Part shown: piece after piece, positions 1 to 9,831 of the stretch
Layout: each line of letters starts with the position of its first letter
Position numbering within the stretch: the first letter of the stretch is position 1
Assembly (NCBI GenBank): GCA_947626495.1
Contig: CANQSJ010000018.1
Span: 1-53,250 of the forward strand
Reading direction: 5' to 3'
Length of the DNA stretch: 53,250 nucleotides
Source: an uncultured Oscillospiraceae bacterium
GTDB taxonomy: Bacteria > Bacillota > Clostridia > Oscillospirales > Oscillospiraceae
Position numbers and translations under genes: made by a program
The notes under the pieces: model-generated
Told to the model about the DNA's origin: nothing
What the model saw: the letters and a program-made list of their open reading frames with translations, nothing else
The model's database searches: none

Positions 1-2199
1 ATCTATAAATTCGGCAAGGAGGACAACTTCTGGGAGCACGGCTCCGGCCCCTGCGGCCCCTGCTCCGAGATCTACTACGACCGGGGCCCCAAGTACGGCT
101 GCGGCAAGCCCACCTGCACCGTGGGCTGCGACTGCGACCGGTACATGGAGGTCTGGAACGTGGTCTTCTCCCAGTTCGACAACGACGGCCACGACAACTA
201 CACCGAGCTGAAGCAGAAGAACATCGACACCGGCATGGGCCTGGAGCGTCTGGCGGTGGTGTGCCAGGACGTGGACAGCCTCTTTGACGTGGACACGGTG
301 ATGAACATCACCAACGAGGTGTCCCGCCTCACCGGCGCCACCTACGGCCAGAGCCACAAGATGGACGTGTCATTGCGGGTCATCACCGACCACATCCGTG
401 CCTCCGTCATGATGATCTGCGACGGTGTGCTGCCCTCCAACGAGGGCCGGGGCTATGTGCTGCGCCGGCTGCTGCGCCGGGCGGCCCGCCACGGAAAGCT
501 GCTGGGCATGAACGAGCCCTTCCTCTATAAGATCGTGGACATGGTCATCCATGAGAACGAGGGCCACTACCCCGACCTGCGGGAGCGGCAGGGCTACATC
601 ACCAAGGTCATCCGGGTGGAGGAGGAGAACTTCGCCCGCACCATCGACGGCGGCATGCGCATCTTCGGCGAGATGCTGGCGGACCACAAGAGCCGGGGCG
701 AGACGGTCTTCTCCGGCGCCGACGCCTTCAAGCTCTACGATACTTACGGCTTCCCCCTGGATCTGACGGCGGATATGGCCGACGAGCAGGGCATGACCGT
801 GGACGAAAAGGGCTTCCAGGCCCTCATGGAGGAGCAGCGTCAGCGGGCCCGGAAGGCCCGGGAGGCCCTGGGCGATCTGGGCTGGGCCGGCGTGGAGTTC
901 GGCAAGGACGTGCCTGAGACCGAGTTTGCCGGCTACGAGCACACCTCCATGGAGGGGGCCAAAATCGTCGCCCTGGTGGTGGAGAACGAGCAGGCCGAGG
1001 AGCTGATGACCGGCGTGGAGGGCATCGTGGTGCTGGACAAGACCCCCTTCTATGCCGAGATGGGCGGCCAGGTAGCCGACCACGGCGTGCTCACCGCCGG
1101 GGACGGGGTGTTTACCGTCACCGACGTGCAGAAGAACAAGGGCGGCAAGTACATGCACTACGGCAAGGTCACCCGCGGCATCCTGAAGCTGGGCGACGGG
1201 GTGACCGCCTCCATCGACACGGACCGGCGCAAGGCCATCATGCGGGCCCACTCCGCCACCCACCTGCTGGACAAGGCTCTGCGCACCGTGCTGGGCGAGC
1301 ACGTCCATCAGGCCGGCTCCCTGGTGGAGCCGGACCGGCTGCGCTTCGACTTCACCCACTTCTCCGCCCTGACGGCCGAGGAGCTGAGCCAAGTGGAGAA
1401 CATGGTCAACGACGCGGTGCTGGAGGGCTACCCCATCCACACCGACGTGCTGCCCATCGAGGAGGCGAAAAAGCGGGGCGCCATCGCCCTGTTCAGTGAA
1501 AAATACGGCGACACCGTCCGTGTGGTGGACATGGGCGAGGGCTACAGCGTGGAGTTCTGCGGCGGCACCCATCTGGACAACACCGCCAAGGTGGGCGTGT
1601 TCCGCATCGTCAGCGAGTTCTCCGTGGCCAGCGGCGTGCGGCGCATCGAGGCCGTCACCGGCAAGGCGTCTCTGGAGGGCATGCGCCGGCTCCAGGAGCG
1701 GCTGAACCAGGCCGCGGCGGTGCTGAAGGTGCGTCCCACGGAGCTGGAGAGTCGGGCAGACGCCATCATGGCGGAGCTGAAGGGCCTGCACCAGACCGTG
1801 GAGAAGCTGAAGGCCCGGGAGGCCGCCGGCGAGACCGAGCGGATGCTGTTCTCCACCCGGGAGCTGGGCGGCCTGCGGGTGCTCACCGCCGCGGTGCCCG
1901 ATGCGGACGCCAACCGGCTCCGCCAGATGGGCGATATTCTCCGGGACAAGGCGGCCAACATCGTGGCCGTCCTGGCCACCGACAACGGCGAAAAGGTCAC
2001 CTTCCTGGCGGTGTGCGGGCCCGAGGCCGTGAAGGCCGGCGTGAAGGCCGGCGAGCTGGTCCGGGAGGTCTCCGCCGTCACCGGCGGCAAGGGCGGCGGC
2101 AAGCCGGAGTCCGCCATGGGCGGCGGCTCCGACGTGCACAAGACCGACAACGCCCTGGCCATCGTGGACGATTTCGTAGTGAAAAAACTGGGTCTGTAA
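1..2199 (+). CDS. alaS: Alanine--tRNA ligase, C-terminal part (5' end outside window)
   Basis: Charges tRNA-Ala with alanine in the cytoplasm. The frame is open from base 1 without a start, so the N-terminal part of the catalytic domain lies upstream; the first visible residues (IYKFGKEDNFWEHG) are internal catalytic-domain sequence. Visible next are the editing domain with its HSATH motif near base 1250, the CGGTH zinc-site motif near 1558, and the C-Ala domain with a glycine-rich end (GGKGGGKPESAMGGGSD). It ends 34 bases before a cupin gene with its own good ribosome binding site, so the two are probably cotranscribed. Family assignment is certain; only the missing 5' end limits it. Confidence 0.97.
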   Translation: MYKFGKEDNFWEHGSGPCGPCSEIYYDRGPKYGCGKPTCTVGCDCDRYMEVWNVVFSQFDNDGHDNYTELKQKNIDTGMGLERLAVVCQDVDSLFDVDTVMNITNEVSRLTGATYGQSHKMDVSLRVITDHIRASVMMICDGVLPSNEGRGYVLRRLLRRAARHGKLLGMNEPFLYKIVDMVIHENEGHYPDLRERQGYITKVIRVEEENFARTIDGGMRIFGEMLADHKSRGETVFSGADAFKLYDTYGFPLDLTADMADEQGMTVDEKGFQALMEEQRQRARKAREALGDLGWAGVEFGKDVPETEFAGYEHTSMEGAKIVALVVENEQAEELMTGVEGIVVLDKTPFYAEMGGQVADHGVLTAGDGVFTVTDVQKNKGGKYMHYGKVTRGILKLGDGVTASIDTDRRKAIMRAHSATHLLDKALRTVLGEHVHQAGSLVEPDRLRFDFTHFSALTAEELSQVENMVNDAVLEGYPIHTDVLPIEEAKKRGAIALFSEKYGDTVRVVDMGEGYSVEFCGGTHLDNTAKVGVFRIVSEFSVASGVRRIEAVTGKASLEGMRRLQERLNQAAAVLKVRPTELESRADAIMAELKGLHQTVEKLKAREAAGETERMLFSTRELGGLRVLTAAVPDADANRLRQMGDILRDKAANIVAVLATDNGEKVTFLAVCGPEAVKAGVKAGELVREVSAVTGGKGGGKPESAMGGGSDVHKTDNALAIVDDFVVKKLGL

Positions 2200-2233
2200 C
2201 AGGCCCGATCAGAAACAGAAAGGAGTCTCTGCC

Positions 2234-2563
2234 ATGCTCATCCAATTTCCCAACATCGAGGAGACCATCCTCCCCAACTTCAAGGGCGGCGAGAAGCAGA
2301 CGGCCATGAAGCGCGTCAGCTTCGGCGACAGCCGGGCCATGCTCGTCCGTCTGATCCCGGGCGCCTCCATCGGAGAGCACACCCACGAGGACAACTGCGA
2401 GGTGTTCTATTACCTCTCCGGCAAGGGCAAGTGCCTCTATGACGGCCAGTGGGAGCCGGCGGAGGCCGGCACGGCACACTACTGCCCCAAGGGCCACAGC
2501 CACAGCCTGGTCAACGACGGCGAGGAGGATCTGGTGCTCTTCGCCACCGTCATCGCGCAGTGA
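2234..2563 (+). CDS. Small single-domain cupin protein
   Basis: A 109-residue beta-barrel protein of the cupin superfamily. The metal-site pattern is visible as GEHTHEDNCEVFYYLSGKG in the middle and HYCPKGHSHSL toward the end, giving several histidines and a glutamate to hold a metal ion. The start ATG follows AAAGGAG at good spacing. It sits between alaS and the HIT gene in one + strand run. The substrate cannot be told from sequence; small stand-alone cupins may be enzymes, sugar-binding proteins or metal stores. Confidence 0.85.
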   Translation: MLIQFPNIEETILPNFKGGEKQTAMKRVSFGDSRAMLVRLIPGASIGEHTHEDNCEVFYYLSGKGKCLYDGQWEPAEAGTAHYCPKGHSHSLVNDGEEDLVLFATVIAQ

Positions 2564-2573
2564 GGCGGCCGGC

Positions 2574-2915
2574 ATGAGCGACTGCCTTTTCTGCCGGATC
2601 ATCGCCGGGGAGATCCCCTCGTCCAAGGTCTATGAGGACGAACGGTGCTTTGCCTTCCGGGACATCAATCCCCAGGCGCCCACCCACATCCTGGTGGTGC
2701 CCAAAGAGCACATCGCCTCCTGCGCCGACGTGACGGCGGACAACGCCGCCCTGGTGGCCCACATCTTCACCGTCATCCCTCAAATCGCGGCGGCGGAGGG
2801 CCTCACTGGCGGATACCGGGTGGTGTCCAACGCCGGCCCGGACGCCGGCCAGACCGTGCCCCATCTGCACTTCCATATCCTGGGCGGCCGGCGCATGGAC
2901 GACCGGATGGCGTAA
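2574..2915 (+). CDS. HIT family nucleotide-binding hydrolase
   Basis: A 113-residue histidine-triad protein of the HinT-like branch. The N-terminus has the CLFCRIIAGEIPSSKVYEDE block and the C-terminus the catalytic triad HLHFH followed by ILGG (residues about 97-105). Family members hydrolyse nucleoside phosphoramidates and similar compounds; the true substrate is unknown. The ATG lies 11 bases after the cupin stop, and the stop is directly followed by the comEC ATG, so translation is probably coupled. Confidence 0.92.
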   Translation: MSDCLFCRIIAGEIPSSKVYEDERCFAFRDINPQAPTHILVVPKEHIASCADVTADNAALVAHIFTVIPQIAAAEGLTGGYRVVSNAGPDAGQTVPHLHFHILGGRRMDDRMA

Positions 2916-5189
2916 ATGCGAAAGCTGGCTTGGGCGGCGCTGGGCTTTGCCGCGGCGGCGGCCCTGGCCGAGTACATTCTGCCGACAGAGGGGCTGCCGT
3001 ATCTTGCGGCAGCCCTTGTGTTGTTGTCCGCCTGCTCGCTGCTCATCCGGAAACGGTCCGTCCGGTCCCGGGCGGCGCTGTGTCTGCTGGCGGCGGCAGC
3101 GGGGATCCTCGCCTGGCAGGTTCGGTACCGTCTGCGGGTGGCCCCGGCGGAGGCCGCGGTGGGCCAGACCGTCTCCGCCCGGGCGATCGTCACCGACTAT
3201 CCGGAGCGCTACGACGGCTACGAGCGGGTGCAGGTCCGCCTCACCCAGGCGGAGCAGCCGGCCCGGAAGGCCCTGCTGTATCTCTATGAGGGCTCCCTGC
3301 CGGAGCTGTCGCCGGGGGACGAGATTCAGGCGGAGATCCGCCTCACCTCCGCCCTCATCCGCCGCGGCGAGCGCAGCCACACCTATACCTCCCAGGGAAT
3401 CGACATCCTGGGCTACATCACCCCGGGGTCTCTGTCCGTCACCGGCCGGTGGGCTCACAGCTGGATCTTCTTCCCCCAGCGGCTGAGCCAGGAGGTGAAG
3501 GGGCTGTGCGAGCGCCTCTTCCCCGCCGACGCGGCCCCCTTCGTGAAGGCTCTGCTCACCGGGGACACGGTGGATCTGGAAAAGGACGTGGCGCTGTACG
3601 CCGCCATGCGGGTGGCAGGGGTGCTGCACATCGTGGCGGTGAGCGGGATGCACCTGTTTGTGCTGGTGGCCTTTCTGCAGCTGCTGCTGGGCAAGGGCCG
3701 CCGGTCCAGTCTGGCGTGTCTGCCGGCGATATGGCTGTTCGCCCTCATGGCCGGCCTGCGGCCCAGCGTGGTCCGGGCGGCGGTGATGCAGAGCATCTAT
3801 TTGCTGGCTCCCACGGCGGGCCGGGAGGCGGACGGCGCCACCAGCCTGGGAGCGGCGCTGCTCCTGCTGCTGGGTGTGAATCCCATGGCCGTGGGCAGCG
3901 TGGGTCTGCAGCTCAGCTTCGCCTGCATGGCGGGGCTGGTGTGGCTGCTCCCCTCCATCCTGGCCTGGATGGAGAAGCGTCTGCCCATGCACCGGCCGGT
4001 GGTGGCCGCTCTGGCGGGGAACGTGGCCTGCTCTCTGGGCGCCACCGCCTTCTCCATCCCCCTGGCCGCCCTGTATTTCCGCCAGATCCCCCTGCTCTCC
4101 CCCGTCGCCAATCTGCTGACGCTGTTCGTGGTGGAGGCGATATTCGGCGCGGGGTACGCCGTGTGCGCCGTGGGCGCGCTCATCCCGGGACTGGGCGGCT
4201 TGCTGGGCCAGCTTCTGGCCTGGCCGGTGCGCTGGTGCCGGGCCGTCTACCGCGCCGTCGCGTCCATCCCCTTCGCGGGGCTCTATGCCGGCACGGTCAG
4301 CTCGGCGCTGTGGCTGGCGGGGCTGTACGCGCTGGCGGCGCTGTGGATCCTTCTGCGCAGGCGGGGCCGGCGGCTGCCGCTGGACGTGCCGGTATGCGCG
4401 GGCGCCATCGGGCTGTGCCTGGTGCTGATCGCCGCCAAACTCTCCATTCCCGACGGGGAGGCGCGGCTGACAGTGCTGGACGTGGACCAGGGCCAGTGCG
4501 TGGTGCTGGCGGACCGGGACACGGCGGTGGTGATCGACTGCGGCGGCGCCGGGCTGGATAACGCCGGGGACAGGGCCGCCAACTATCTGCTCAGCGTGGG
4601 CCACACCCGGGCGGACGCGCTGATCCTGACCCATCTGCACCACGACCACGCCAACGGCGTGCTGACGCTGCTGTGCCGGATGAAGGTGGACCGGCTGATT
4701 CTGCCCGCCGGGACGGACGACGCGGACCAGCTTTTGGACCCGATCCTGGAGATGGCCCGGGAGCGGGGCGTGGCCGTCACGTTCCTCTCCCAGGAGCAGA
4801 CCGCCCGCATCGGGGGCATGACGCTGGATCTGCTGCTGCCCCAGGGCGACGGCGACAACGAGCGGGGCATCGTGGTCCACGCCCTGGCGGCGGGACAGAG
4901 CGCCTTCATCATGGGCGACGCCGGCACGGAGGCGGAGATGAGCCTGCTCCGGGCCCGCTCGGTGCCGGATGTGGACATTCTGGTGGCTGGCCACCACGGC
5001 TCCCGGACCGCCACCGGGACGCTGTTTCTCGCCGCCGCCAAGCCGGAGACCGCGGTCATATCCGTGGGCTACAACACATACGGCCAGCCCGCGGAGGCGA
5101 CGCTGGACCGGCTGGCGCTGGTCTGCCCCACCGTGCTGCGCACAGACCGGGAGGGCGACGTGACCATTCCGCTGGGACAAGGAGGCTGA
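2916..5189 (+). CDS. comEC: ComEC/Rec2-type DNA uptake membrane channel
   Basis: A 757-residue membrane protein of the ComEC/Rec2 family, which passes single-stranded DNA through the membrane in natural competence. N-terminal hydrophobic segments are followed by a soluble OB-like region (about 75-160). The multi-pass Competence domain spans about 190-500, with the family motif VAVSGMHLFV. The C-terminus is a metallo-beta-lactamase domain with THLHHDH near residue 570 and AGHHGS near 690. Length is normal. The gene abuts the HIT gene and ends five bases before holA. No other competence genes are present here, so active transformation is not shown. Confidence 0.95.
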   Translation: MRKLAWAALGFAAAAALAEYILPTEGLPYLAAALVLLSACSLLIRKRSVRSRAALCLLAAAAGILAWQVRYRLRVAPAEAAVGQTVSARAIVTDYPERYDGYERVQVRLTQAEQPARKALLYLYEGSLPELSPGDEIQAEIRLTSALIRRGERSHTYTSQGIDILGYITPGSLSVTGRWAHSWIFFPQRLSQEVKGLCERLFPADAAPFVKALLTGDTVDLEKDVALYAAMRVAGVLHIVAVSGMHLFVLVAFLQLLLGKGRRSSLACLPAIWLFALMAGLRPSVVRAAVMQSIYLLAPTAGREADGATSLGAALLLLLGVNPMAVGSVGLQLSFACMAGLVWLLPSILAWMEKRLPMHRPVVAALAGNVACSLGATAFSIPLAALYFRQIPLLSPVANLLTLFVVEAIFGAGYAVCAVGALIPGLGGLLGQLLAWPVRWCRAVYRAVASIPFAGLYAGTVSSALWLAGLYALAALWILLRRRGRRLPLDVPVCAGAIGLCLVLIAAKLSIPDGEARLTVLDVDQGQCVVLADRDTAVVIDCGGAGLDNAGDRAANYLLSVGHTRADALILTHLHHDHANGVLTLLCRMKVDRLILPAGTDDADQLLDPILEMARERGVAVTFLSQEQTARIGGMTLDLLLPQGDGDNERGIVVHALAAGQSAFIMGDAGTEAEMSLLRARSVPDVDILVAGHHGSRTATGTLFLAAAKPETAVISVGYNTYGQPAEATLDRLALVCPTVLRTDREGDVTIPLGQGG

Positions 5190-5194
5190 CAGCC

Positions 5195-6241
5195 ATGGCA
5201 AGCAGGGAAAAGATCACACTGGATTACGGCTCCGAGATCCGAAAGCTGCGGGCCGACGGCCCCCGGCCGGTGTATATCCTCTGGGGCGAGGAGGACTATC
5301 TGCGGGACAGCTATCTGGCGGAGCTGAAGAAGCTGTGCCTCGCCGAGGGCACGGAGGCCTTCAACTACCATCGGCTCCAGGGGCCCGGACTGGATCTGGG
5401 CGCCCTGCGCCAGAGCGTGGAGGCCATGCCCTTCATGGGCGAGCGCACCCTCACGGAGGTCCGGGACTTCGACGTGAACCGGACGGGCGGGTACGATCCC
5501 GAGGGGCTGAAGGCCGTTCTGGCGGACATACCGGAGTGGGCCACGGTGGCCTTCGTCTTCTCCCCCGGCTATGCCCCGGACAATCGGCTGACGGCCGTCA
5601 AGGCCATGAAGAAGGCCGGCGTGGACATCGCCTTTACCAGCCCCGGCGAGGCGGAGCTGCTGCGATGGGTGGTCCGGCGGGTGGAGAGCCTGGGCAAAAA
5701 GATCGACAGCGCCACCGCCCGGCATCTCATCTGGGTCTGCGGCGACCGGATGAACGGCCTCATCCCGGAGATCCTGAAGATCACCGCCTACGCCCCGGGG
5801 GACGCGGTCCGGCGCGAGGACATCGACGCCGTGGCAAAAAAAGCCCCGGAGACCACCATTTTCAACCTGACCGACGCCCTGGGCGCCGGAGATTACGACG
5901 GCGCGGCCCGTCTGCTGGCGGATCTGCTGTCCAACAAGGACGAGACCCCCCACGGCCAGATCGCCATGATCGGGGAGCAGTTTCGCCGGCTCTACGCCGC
6001 CCGTCTGGCGGTGGACAGCGGCAAGGGCGAGCGCTTCATCGCCGCCTGCGTGCCGGAGCTGGCCAACCAGTCCTATCGGATGCAGATGCTGCAAAAGACC
6101 TGCCGGCGCTTCTCCGCCGACCGGCTGGCGCGGGCCGTGTCGGCCTGCGCCCGGTGCGACTACGCCATGAAGGACACCGGCGGCGAGCCGGAGGCGCTTT
6201 TGAAGGAGCTGATCCTGCGCCTGGCCATGGACAGAGCATGA
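5195..6241 (+). CDS. holA: DNA polymerase III delta subunit
   Basis: Delta subunit of the clamp loader, which opens the beta sliding clamp. The 348-residue protein has the HolA opening pattern (RPVYILWGEEDYLRDSY) and the helical C-terminal collar region. The ATG at 5195 is chosen because AAGGAGG lies just upstream inside the comEC end; longer upstream frames have no such site. comEC followed by holA is a common order in Bacillota. The stop overlaps the next ATG (ATGA). Confidence 0.93.
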   Translation: MASREKITLDYGSEIRKLRADGPRPVYILWGEEDYLRDSYLAELKKLCLAEGTEAFNYHRLQGPGLDLGALRQSVEAMPFMGERTLTEVRDFDVNRTGGYDPEGLKAVLADIPEWATVAFVFSPGYAPDNRLTAVKAMKKAGVDIAFTSPGEAELLRWVVRRVESLGKKIDSATARHLIWVCGDRMNGLIPEILKITAYAPGDAVRREDIDAVAKKAPETTIFNLTDALGAGDYDGAARLLADLLSNKDETPHGQIAMIGEQFRRLYAARLAVDSGKGERFIAACVPELANQSYRMQMLQKTCRRFSADRLARAVSACARCDYAMKDTGGEPEALLKELILRLAMDRA

Positions 6242-6846
6242 TCCGGGTCAGAGAGGCAATCGTGGTGGAGGGCCGGTACGACAAGGCGGCCCTGGAAAAC
6301 GTGGTGGACGGGCTGATCGTGGCCACCGACGGCTTCGGCATCTTCTCCGACCGGGAAAAGCTGGCGCTGCTGCGCCGGCTGGCGCAGGCCCGCGGTCTGG
6401 TGGTGCTGACGGACAGCGACGGCGGCGGCTTTCTCATCCGCAGCTTCCTGAAGAGCGCCATTGACCCGGCCCTGGTGAAGCACGCCTATATCCCCGACGT
6501 GCCCGGCAAGGAGAAAAGAAAACGCTCCCCCTCCAAGGAGGGGAAGCTGGGCGTGGAGGGCATGAGCCCCCAGGTGCTGGAACAGGCTCTCCGCCGGTCC
6601 GGGGCCACGCTGGACGGACAGGACGCCCCCGGCGGATGCGTCCCCCCGCTGACCAAGGCGGAGCTTTACGCCATGGGCCTGGCCGGCCGGCCGGACAGCG
6701 CCGCCCGCCGGAAGGCGGTGCAGAGGGCCCTGGATCTGCCGGCAGGTCTCACCGCCAACGCCCTGCTGGATGTGCTGAACGCGCTGGTCACCCGCCCGCA
6801 GCTGCAGGCCATCATCGCTTCCTGGCCGGATCCTCCACGACCATAA
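6238..6846 (+). CDS. Toprim/DUF4093 protein, RNase M5-like
   Basis: A 202-residue protein beginning with a Toprim fold: EGRYDKAALE near residue 10 carries the acidic residue, and LTDSDGGG near 60 the DxD pair. A charged linker and a DUF4093-type C-terminal region follow. Toprim domains use metal to cut or join nucleic acid; the nearest characterised relative is ribonuclease M5, which matures 5S rRNA. Whether this protein does the same is inference. It overlaps holA by four bases and is the last gene of the run. Confidence 0.8.
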   Translation: MIRVREAIVVEGRYDKAALENVVDGLIVATDGFGIFSDREKLALLRRLAQARGLVVLTDSDGGGFLIRSFLKSAIDPALVKHAYIPDVPGKEKRKRSPSKEGKLGVEGMSPQVLEQALRRSGATLDGQDAPGGCVPPLTKAELYAMGLAGRPDSAARRKAVQRALDLPAGLTANALLDVLNALVTRPQLQAIIASWPDPPRP

Positions 6847-7060
6847 GCCCGATCCCTGCCAGCAGCAGCACCCCCGCCGGAGCGTCCGCCAGCGCCGCCG
6901 CCAGCCGGTAACGGCCATAGCTGGCCACCCCCGGCTCCCCGGCGAACAGACACACCACAAACCCCGCGAAGGCCATGGCACAGCACAGGATCAGGACGAT
7001 CCGCACCGCTGTGAGCCCGCCGGGCGATATCATTTTGAAGCTATGTAGAAACCGTTTCAT
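6812..7060 (-). CDS. Small two-helix membrane protein, unknown
   Basis: An 82-residue frame with two hydrophobic stretches (VRIVLILCCAMAFAGFVVCL and the segment around GVLLLAGIGLMVVE). It converges on the Toprim gene and overlaps its 3' end by 35 bases. I chose the ATG at 7060; a TTG at 7102 is possible, and neither has a strong ribosome binding site. No family is recognised. It may be real because of its membrane-like composition, but support is weak. Confidence 0.4.
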   Translation of the reverse strand: MKRFLHSFKMISPGGLTAVRIVLILCCAMAFAGFVVCLFAGEPGVASYGRYRLAAALADAPAGVLLLAGIGLMVVEDPARKR

Positions 7061-7114
7061 GGGGATATGATAGCGGTTTTCCCCCTCTTCCGCAAGGCAC
7101 AAATCCTGGCAGCG

Positions 7115-7150
7115 ACGCCGGCCGGAGCCCCCGCTCCGGCCGGCGTTTTC
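7115..7150 (+). terminator. Rho-independent terminator after the alaS-Toprim run
   Basis: A perfect 14-bp stem (7115-7128 with 7133-7146), loop of four C, then a short T run. It lies about 270 bases after the Toprim stop and points to + strand transcription. Confidence 0.75.
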
Positions 7151-7553
7151 CTGCCCTTGGGCGACACATTTTCAGTCGCTGTGCGCTCCCGTGCGGCGCC
7201 AAAAACAGTCTCTTCCGGCGAAAAACTTCCGTATTACGGCACCTCCCCTTCCGTCACGCCATTTCCCCCTGGATGGAATCCGGTTTTGCACGCCCTCCTT
7301 CATTTCGCAGCGTTTCTATATCATTTATCCCATATTGTTCCTGTTGATCTCCTCCCTTATTGTTGAATCTGCCAAAGGAAATGACGCCTCTTCCTAGCCG
7401 GCATTCACGGTGTTTTCGCTCATTTCCGGTGATTTTCGTAATTATCCGCTGTCTCCGCAAAGGATTTCCGGACTTTATGCGTAAAAAACAGGCGTTCATT
7501 TTTGTTCAATAGTGAGAAAATGCGCGAAGTTGCCATAATTCCAAAATTAATGT
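7151..7553. other. Intergenic stretch without recognised gene
   Basis: Between the terminator and the hppA promoter I see no gene. It is poorer in G+C than its surroundings. Short open frames here lack a ribosome binding site and coding character. Confidence 0.6.
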
Positions 7554-7582
7554 TTGAAATCCCGCCTTTCCCGGTTTATGAT
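7554..7582 (+). promoter_or_regulatory. Sigma-A-type promoter of hppA
   Basis: TTGAAA (7554-7559), a 17-base spacer and TATGAT (7577-7582). Start of transcription is expected near 7589, giving a leader of about 30 bases with AAGGAG at 7603-7608. Confidence 0.8.
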
Positions 7583-7618
7583 ATACACCTAAAACAAACA
7601 GCAAGGAGTGATGTGCCA

Positions 7619-9766
7619 ATGTTTGAGAACCTGTTCTGGGTGGGTTTCGCGGGCGCCGCTATGGCGCTGGTGTTCGCATGGCTGCAGCGGAACAAGGTCA
7701 TGCGCGCCTCCGAGGGCAGCGACCGGATGGTAAAGCTGGCCTCCGCCATCCGCTCGGGCGCCAACGCCTACCTCAAAGCCCAATACACCACCGTGGCCAA
7801 GGTGTTCTGCGTGGTGTTCGTGATCCTGCTCATCATGGCCTTCGGCACCAACGGCAAGATGATCCCCAAGGTGACCCCCATCGCCTACCTGACCGGCGGC
7901 ATCTGGTCCGTGCTGGCGGGCTTCATCGGCATGAAGATCGCCACCAACGCCAACGCCCGCACCGCCAACGCCGCCAGCGAGAGTTTGAACAAGGGCCTGA
8001 ACATCGCCTTCTCCGCCGGCTCCGTCATGGGCTTCGTGGTGGTGGGTCTGGGCCTGTTGGACATCACCATCTGGTTCTTCGTACTGAAATACGGCCTGCA
8101 CATGAACGAGCCCCATGAGATCGCCAACATCATGGTGATGAATGGCATGGGCGCCTCCTTCGTGGCCCTGTTCGCCCGTGTGGGCGGCGGCATCTACACC
8201 AAGGCCGCCGACGTGGGCGCCGACCTGGTGGGCAAGGTGGAGGCCGGCATCCCCGAGGACGACCCCCGCAACCCCGCCACCATCGCCGACAACGTGGGCG
8301 ACAACGTGGGCGACGTGGCCGGCATGGGCGCGGACCTTTTCGAGAGCTACGTAGGCTCCATCGTGGCCACCTTTGCCCTGGCCGGCACGGCCCAGTACGG
8401 CTGGAACGGCATGTTCCTGCCCCTGGCCCTGGCGGTGGTGGGCATCGTCTGCTCCCTCATCGGCTCCTTCCTCATCCGCACCCGGGAGGACGCCACCCAG
8501 ATGAGCCTGCTGCGGAGCCTGCGCACCGGTACATACACCGCCGCCATCCTCAGCGCCGTGCTGGCCTGCCCGCTGTGCTACGTCGTGCTGGGCGCGGAGG
8601 GCCACTGGCTGGGCGTGTACATCGCCATCCTCTCCGGTCTCGCCGGCGGCTGCGCCATCGGCTACTTCACCGAGTATTACACCTCCGACAACTATAAGCC
8701 CACCCGGGATCTGGCCGCCGCCTCCGAGACCGGCACCGCCACCATCATCATCGGCGGCGTGTCCCTGGGACTGAAGAGCACCCTCACCTCCATCCTGATC
8801 GTGGGCGCGGCGGTACTGGTCAGCTACTTCGCCGCTGGCGGCTCCACCACCATCATGGACGGCTCCGGTGCCTTCTCCGTGGGCTTCAACCAGGGCCTGT
8901 ACGGCATCGGCATCGCCGGCGTGGGCATGCTCTCCACCCTGGGCATCACCCTGGCCACCGACGCTTACGGCCCCGTGGCCGACAACGCCGGCGGCATCGC
9001 CCAGATGAGCGAGATGCCCGAGGTGGTCCGGGAGCGCACCGACGCGCTGGACTCCCTGGGCAACACCACCGCCGCCACCGGCAAGGGCTTCGCCATTGGC
9101 TCCGCCTCCCTCACCGCACTGGCGCTGCTGGTGGACTATGTGAACATGGCCCAGGCCAAGACCCTGGAGGCCGGCGGCCAGCTGATGAACTTCACCCTCA
9201 CCAGCCCCACCGTGCTGGTGGGCCTGTTCATCGGCGCCATGCTCACCTTCGTGTTCTCCGCCGAGACCATGAACGCGGTCCAGAAGGCCGCCCAGTCCAT
9301 CGTGGTGGAGGTCCGCCGCCAGTTCCGGGAGATCCCCGGCATCATGGAATATAAGGCCGACCCCGACTACTCCCGGTGCGTGTCCCTGTGCACCAAGGGC
9401 GCCCTGCATGAGATGGTGGTGCCCGCGTGTCTGGCCGTGGTGGTGCCCATCGCCACGGGCCTGGTCCTGGGTCCCACCGGCGTAGTGGGTCTGCTGGGCG
9501 GCGTGTCCGTCACCGGCTTCGCCATGGCGGTGTTTATGTCCAACGCCGGCGGCGCTTGGGACAACGCCAAGAAGTACATCGAGTCCGGCCATCACGGCGG
9601 CAAGGGCTCCGAGCAGCACAAGGCGGCCGTGGTGGGCGACACCGTGGGCGACCCCTTCAAGGACACCGCCGGCCCCAGTCTGAACATCCTGATCAAGCTC
9701 TGCTCCACCGTGTCCATCATGTTCTCCGGCCTGGTGGTGGCCTACAACCTGATGCAGTATCTGTAA
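7619..9766 (+). CDS. hppA: Membrane ion-translocating pyrophosphatase (K+-dependent type)
   Basis: Hydrolyses pyrophosphate and uses the energy to pump H+ or Na+ across the membrane. The 715-residue protein has the many hydrophobic segments of the family, the signature [20 protein letters not shown] near residue 215, and the C-terminal [16 protein letters not shown]. The [10 protein letters not shown] segment carries Ala where K+-independent enzymes carry Lys, so a K+-dependent enzyme is predicted from family knowledge. The ion pumped cannot be decided by eye. ATG at 7619 follows AAGGAG. Monocistronic, with its own promoter and terminator. Confidence 0.96.
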   Translation: MFENLFWVGFAGAAMALVFAWLQRNKVMRASEGSDRMVKLASAIRSGANAYLKAQYTTVAKVFCVVFVILLIMAFGTNGKMIPKVTPIAYLTGGIWSVLAGFIGMKIATNANARTANAASESLNKGLNIAFSAGSVMGFVVVGLGLLDITIWFFVLKYGLHMNEPHEIANIMVMNGMGASFVALFARVGGGIYTKAADVGADLVGKVEAGIPEDDPRNPATIADNVGDNVGDVAGMGADLFESYVGSIVATFALAGTAQYGWNGMFLPLALAVVGIVCSLIGSFLIRTREDATQMSLLRSLRTGTYTAAILSAVLACPLCYVVLGAEGHWLGVYIAILSGLAGGCAIGYFTEYYTSDNYKPTRDLAAASETGTATIIIGGVSLGLKSTLTSILIVGAAVLVSYFAAGGSTTIMDGSGAFSVGFNQGLYGIGIAGVGMLSTLGITLATDAYGPVADNAGGIAQMSEMPEVVRERTDALDSLGNTTAATGKGFAIGSASLTALALLVDYVNMAQAKTLEAGGQLMNFTLTSPTVLVGLFIGAMLTFVFSAETMNAVQKAAQSIVVEVRRQFREIPGIMEYKADPDYSRCVSLCTKGALHEMVVPACLAVVVPIATGLVLGPTGVVGLLGGVSVTGFAMAVFMSNAGGAWDNAKKYIESGHHGGKGSEQHKAAVVGDTVGDPFKDTAGPSLNILIKLCSTVSIMFSGLVVAYNLMQYL

Positions 9767-9783
9767 ACCAGACAAAAAGGCAG

Positions 9784-9816
9784 CCGCCCCGCGCAAAAAG
9801 CGCGGGGCGGTTTTTT
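9784..9816 (+). terminator. Terminator of hppA
   Basis: An 11-bp perfect stem (9784-9794 with 9800-9810), five-base loop and six T. Confidence 0.93.
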
Positions 9817-9831
9817 GTCCTTTCGCCGCTC

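Noticed and set aside
370-2139. Long open frame on the minus strand opposite alaS
   Set aside because: Shadow of a GC-rich gene: the reversed frame is rich in His, Gly, Leu and Ala, has no family motif, and alaS is certain on the other strand.
2550-5201. 883-codon minus frame opposite the HIT and comEC genes
   Set aside because: Gln/His/Arg-rich shadow sequence without domains, no ribosome binding site, and it covers two clear genes.
7067-7397. Small open frames between the Toprim gene and hppA
   Set aside because: They cross a strong terminator and lack start signals.
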